Assembly (NCBI RefSeq): GCF_003253565.1
Contig: NZ_QKUF01000022.1
Span: forward strand, 35,971 to 99,970
DNA length: 64,000 nt
Reading direction: 5' to 3'
Source: Thermosporothrix hazakensis
GTDB taxonomy: Bacteria > Chloroflexota > Ktedonobacteria > Ktedonobacterales > Ktedonobacteraceae
The position numbers were made by a program, and so were the translations under genes. Below the pieces are notes generated by a model. That model was given only the letters and a program-made list of their open reading frames with translations. It was not told where the DNA came from and did no database searches. Positions 62,761-64,000 of this stretch are shown here, piece after piece; within the stretch, counting starts at the first letter, position 1, and each line of letters opens with the position of its first letter.

Positions 62761-63536
62761 TCATCCGGTCAGAGCTTGATAGAAACGGATCTTATCGGCT
62801 CTGGCCGGTAGCTCCGCGATCTATGCGTCTCCAAACTCGACAATCATCCATGTGCCACCTGTGCCCTTCGCAACATCCATCGTCAGAAAGCGGCTCGGCT
62901 GGGCTTGCGCAACAGCGCAAATGGTGGCCGCTCTTCCTTTGGATACACTTCCTCGTTCCAGTAGTAGGCCCGGACAAGCGCTGCTTCCTCCAGAAAAAAA
63001 ATGCGGTACTCCCTGGCCAGGGAACTTCCATGCTTCACGGGCTCAAAATGGACAAATTCGCGGAAAATCACACCACCATAGAGATCTTTTCCCCTGAAGC
63101 ACTAGAAAGCGGCGTACGACCTGTTCTACGGCCGCTCTATCTATGGCAGAGGGAATATAACAGGCTCATCCCACTCATGCTTGCGCGACCTGACATAATC
63201 TTTCATGATTAACGGCGTATCACCAAAGTGACTGACCACCTCCTGTATCTCTGCCGTAGGATAATCAGGGGGAAGCCAGAGCATTGCCGGAGTCAATGGC
63301 TTAATCGAGCGATAATATTCGGGAAGCATATGGCAGAAGCGGTAGGCAACGGGCGAGGTGACCAGCCGCAGTCCCTTTTCTAACAACAGGCCGCAATGTT
63401 CCGGCCAGAGCATCCACCCACGATAGGCAGCAGGCTCTTTGTCTCCTACCTCCTGAACCAGGCGCACAGCCCGCTAAGGTCGCTCCTGACGTGTTAATGC
63501 ATCGACGTCCGGTAGAGAGGGGTTTCCTTTCAATGT
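62761..63536 (-). pseudogene. Decayed ATP-grasp (R2K-type) gene
   Basis: Read on the minus strand in shifting frames this gives an ATP-grasp protein in order: AAYRGWMLWPEHCGLLLEKG, LVTSPVAYRFCHMLPEYY, LIMKDYVRSRKHEWDEPVIF, then after a frameshift near 63140 AIDRAAVEQVVRRFL, after another near 63080 IFREFVHFEPVKHGSSLARE, after a third near 62910 PSRFLTMDVAKGTGGTWMIV, and EFGDA-stop-IAELPARADKIRFYQAL. At least three frameshifts and two in-frame stops (one near 63475, one near 62821). Family function is amide or ester ligation. Clearly inactive. Confidence 0.8.
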
Positions 63537-63678
63537 CCATACAATCTCGACTTCTTCTTCATATGCAGGATCAGGTTTCCTCCTGTCTCAGTAGTCAACA
63601 CAAAACAGTATTTGCAAAGCTTCCTGCCCTTCTCAAGCCAGAACTCAAAACCATTTTGAAAACATCACCGAAAAAGTG

Positions 63679-63707
63679 TTGACAAACTTTCCGGCCCATG
63701 CTATTAT
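63679..63707 (+). promoter_or_regulatory. 5S rRNA promoter
   Basis: TTGACA (63679-63684), 17 bases, TATTAT (63702-63707), some 34 bases before the 5S gene. Confidence 0.8.
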
Positions 63708-63740
63708 ACTCCCTGTCAACGAAAGCCGCCTGTATGTACA

Positions 63741-63866
63741 GGTGGTGCGGTGATTATCGCGAAAGGGTTCCACCCGTTCCCATCCCGAACACGGTAGTTA
63801 AGCCTTTCAGCTCCGACGATACTTGGCGGGCAGCTGCCTGGGAAAATAGGACATTGCCGCTCCACC
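63741..63866 (+). rRNA. rrf: 5S ribosomal RNA (stand-alone)
   Basis: Conserved 5S core: GCGGTGATTATCGCGAAAGG, GTTCCACCCGTTCCCATCCC, GAACACGGTAGTTAAGCC, then GACGATACTTGGCGGGCAGC and TGGGAAAATAGGAC. Helix I is GGTGG/CCACC and can extend to ACAGGTGG/CCACCTGT (63738-63869). No 23S or 16S gene lies upstream in the window and it has its own promoter, so it is transcribed by itself. Exact mature ends are uncertain by a few bases. Confidence 0.95.
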
Positions 63867-64000
63867 TGTCCACACGGGCGGTTCTTCTTTTCTCTCTCTC
63901 AAGCTACCTGCTCTCTGCTTGCTTCCCTCCATCCTTGCTTACTTTTCCCGCTCATTCGGCTCTGGATACAAGAAGCGAACCCTTTTACGCTTCGCTTCCT

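Noticed and set aside
62751..63212. 153-codon plus-strand open frame after the NUDIX gene
   Set aside because: Antisense to recognisable remnants of an ATP-grasp gene; no ribosome site.

Overview
The window most likely comes from a Ktedonobacteria-type member of the Chloroflexota. This is inferred from gene content, not from a marker search: three FHA domains fused to an ABC exporter, an XRE-STAND-TPR giant regulator, GAF-rich histidine kinases, membrane-anchored WD40/DUF4097-like proteins, a DUF2087 regulator, and an RND pump with no outer-membrane partner nearby. Coding density is moderate, genes lie on both strands, starts are ATG/GTG/TTG, and several TTG starts carry strong Shine-Dalgarno (SD) sites.

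Layout. 0-5 kb: the start of coaBC, a triple-FHA ABC exporter and an anchored DUF4097-like protein, all on the minus strand. 5-10 kb: a CorC/CNNM-type protein, a self-regulated DUF2087 repressor candidate, and a TetR-controlled DrrAB-like exporter with two inverted-repeat operators. 10-15 kb: ftsK/spoIIIE and a thiG-thiE-thiS operon behind a TPP riboswitch with a visible terminator and antiterminator. 15-24 kb: a WD40 membrane protein, ribonuclease J, a UvrA-family protein whose UvrB-binding region looks shortened, tRNA-Phe, and a MutS-domain protein with membrane segments. 24-31 kb: an acyltransferase, a GT-C glycosyltransferase, and a GAF histidine kinase with its receiver. 31-36 kb: a LysM-CHAP protein, an amidohydrolase, an alpha/beta-hydrolase lacking the nucleophilic serine, and an RsmC-like methyltransferase.

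36-42 kb: an apparently non-coding, hairpin-rich, purine-rich transcription unit of about 0.9 kb (extended -10 promoter like that of tRNA-Phe, 107-bp tandem repeat, strong intrinsic terminator), then a two-component system, a metallophosphoesterase, an FG-GAP-like membrane protein and an orphan receiver. 42-54 kb: the XRE-STAND-TPR protein, a CCA-adding enzyme, a Nif3-like protein, TSUP and MFS transporters, a PP2C-like protein, queA and ruvB. 54-64 kb: an RND pump, purK-purE, an AhpD-like gene with an in-frame TGA exactly at the second cysteine of its CxxC motif followed by a SECIS-like hairpin (a probable selenoprotein), YtxH, another receiver, tRNA-Lys, a NUDIX hydrolase, a decayed ATP-grasp gene and a stand-alone 5S rRNA.

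The two observations most worth following are the candidate CxxU selenoprotein (59591-60121) and the candidate large structured RNA (36251-37158).
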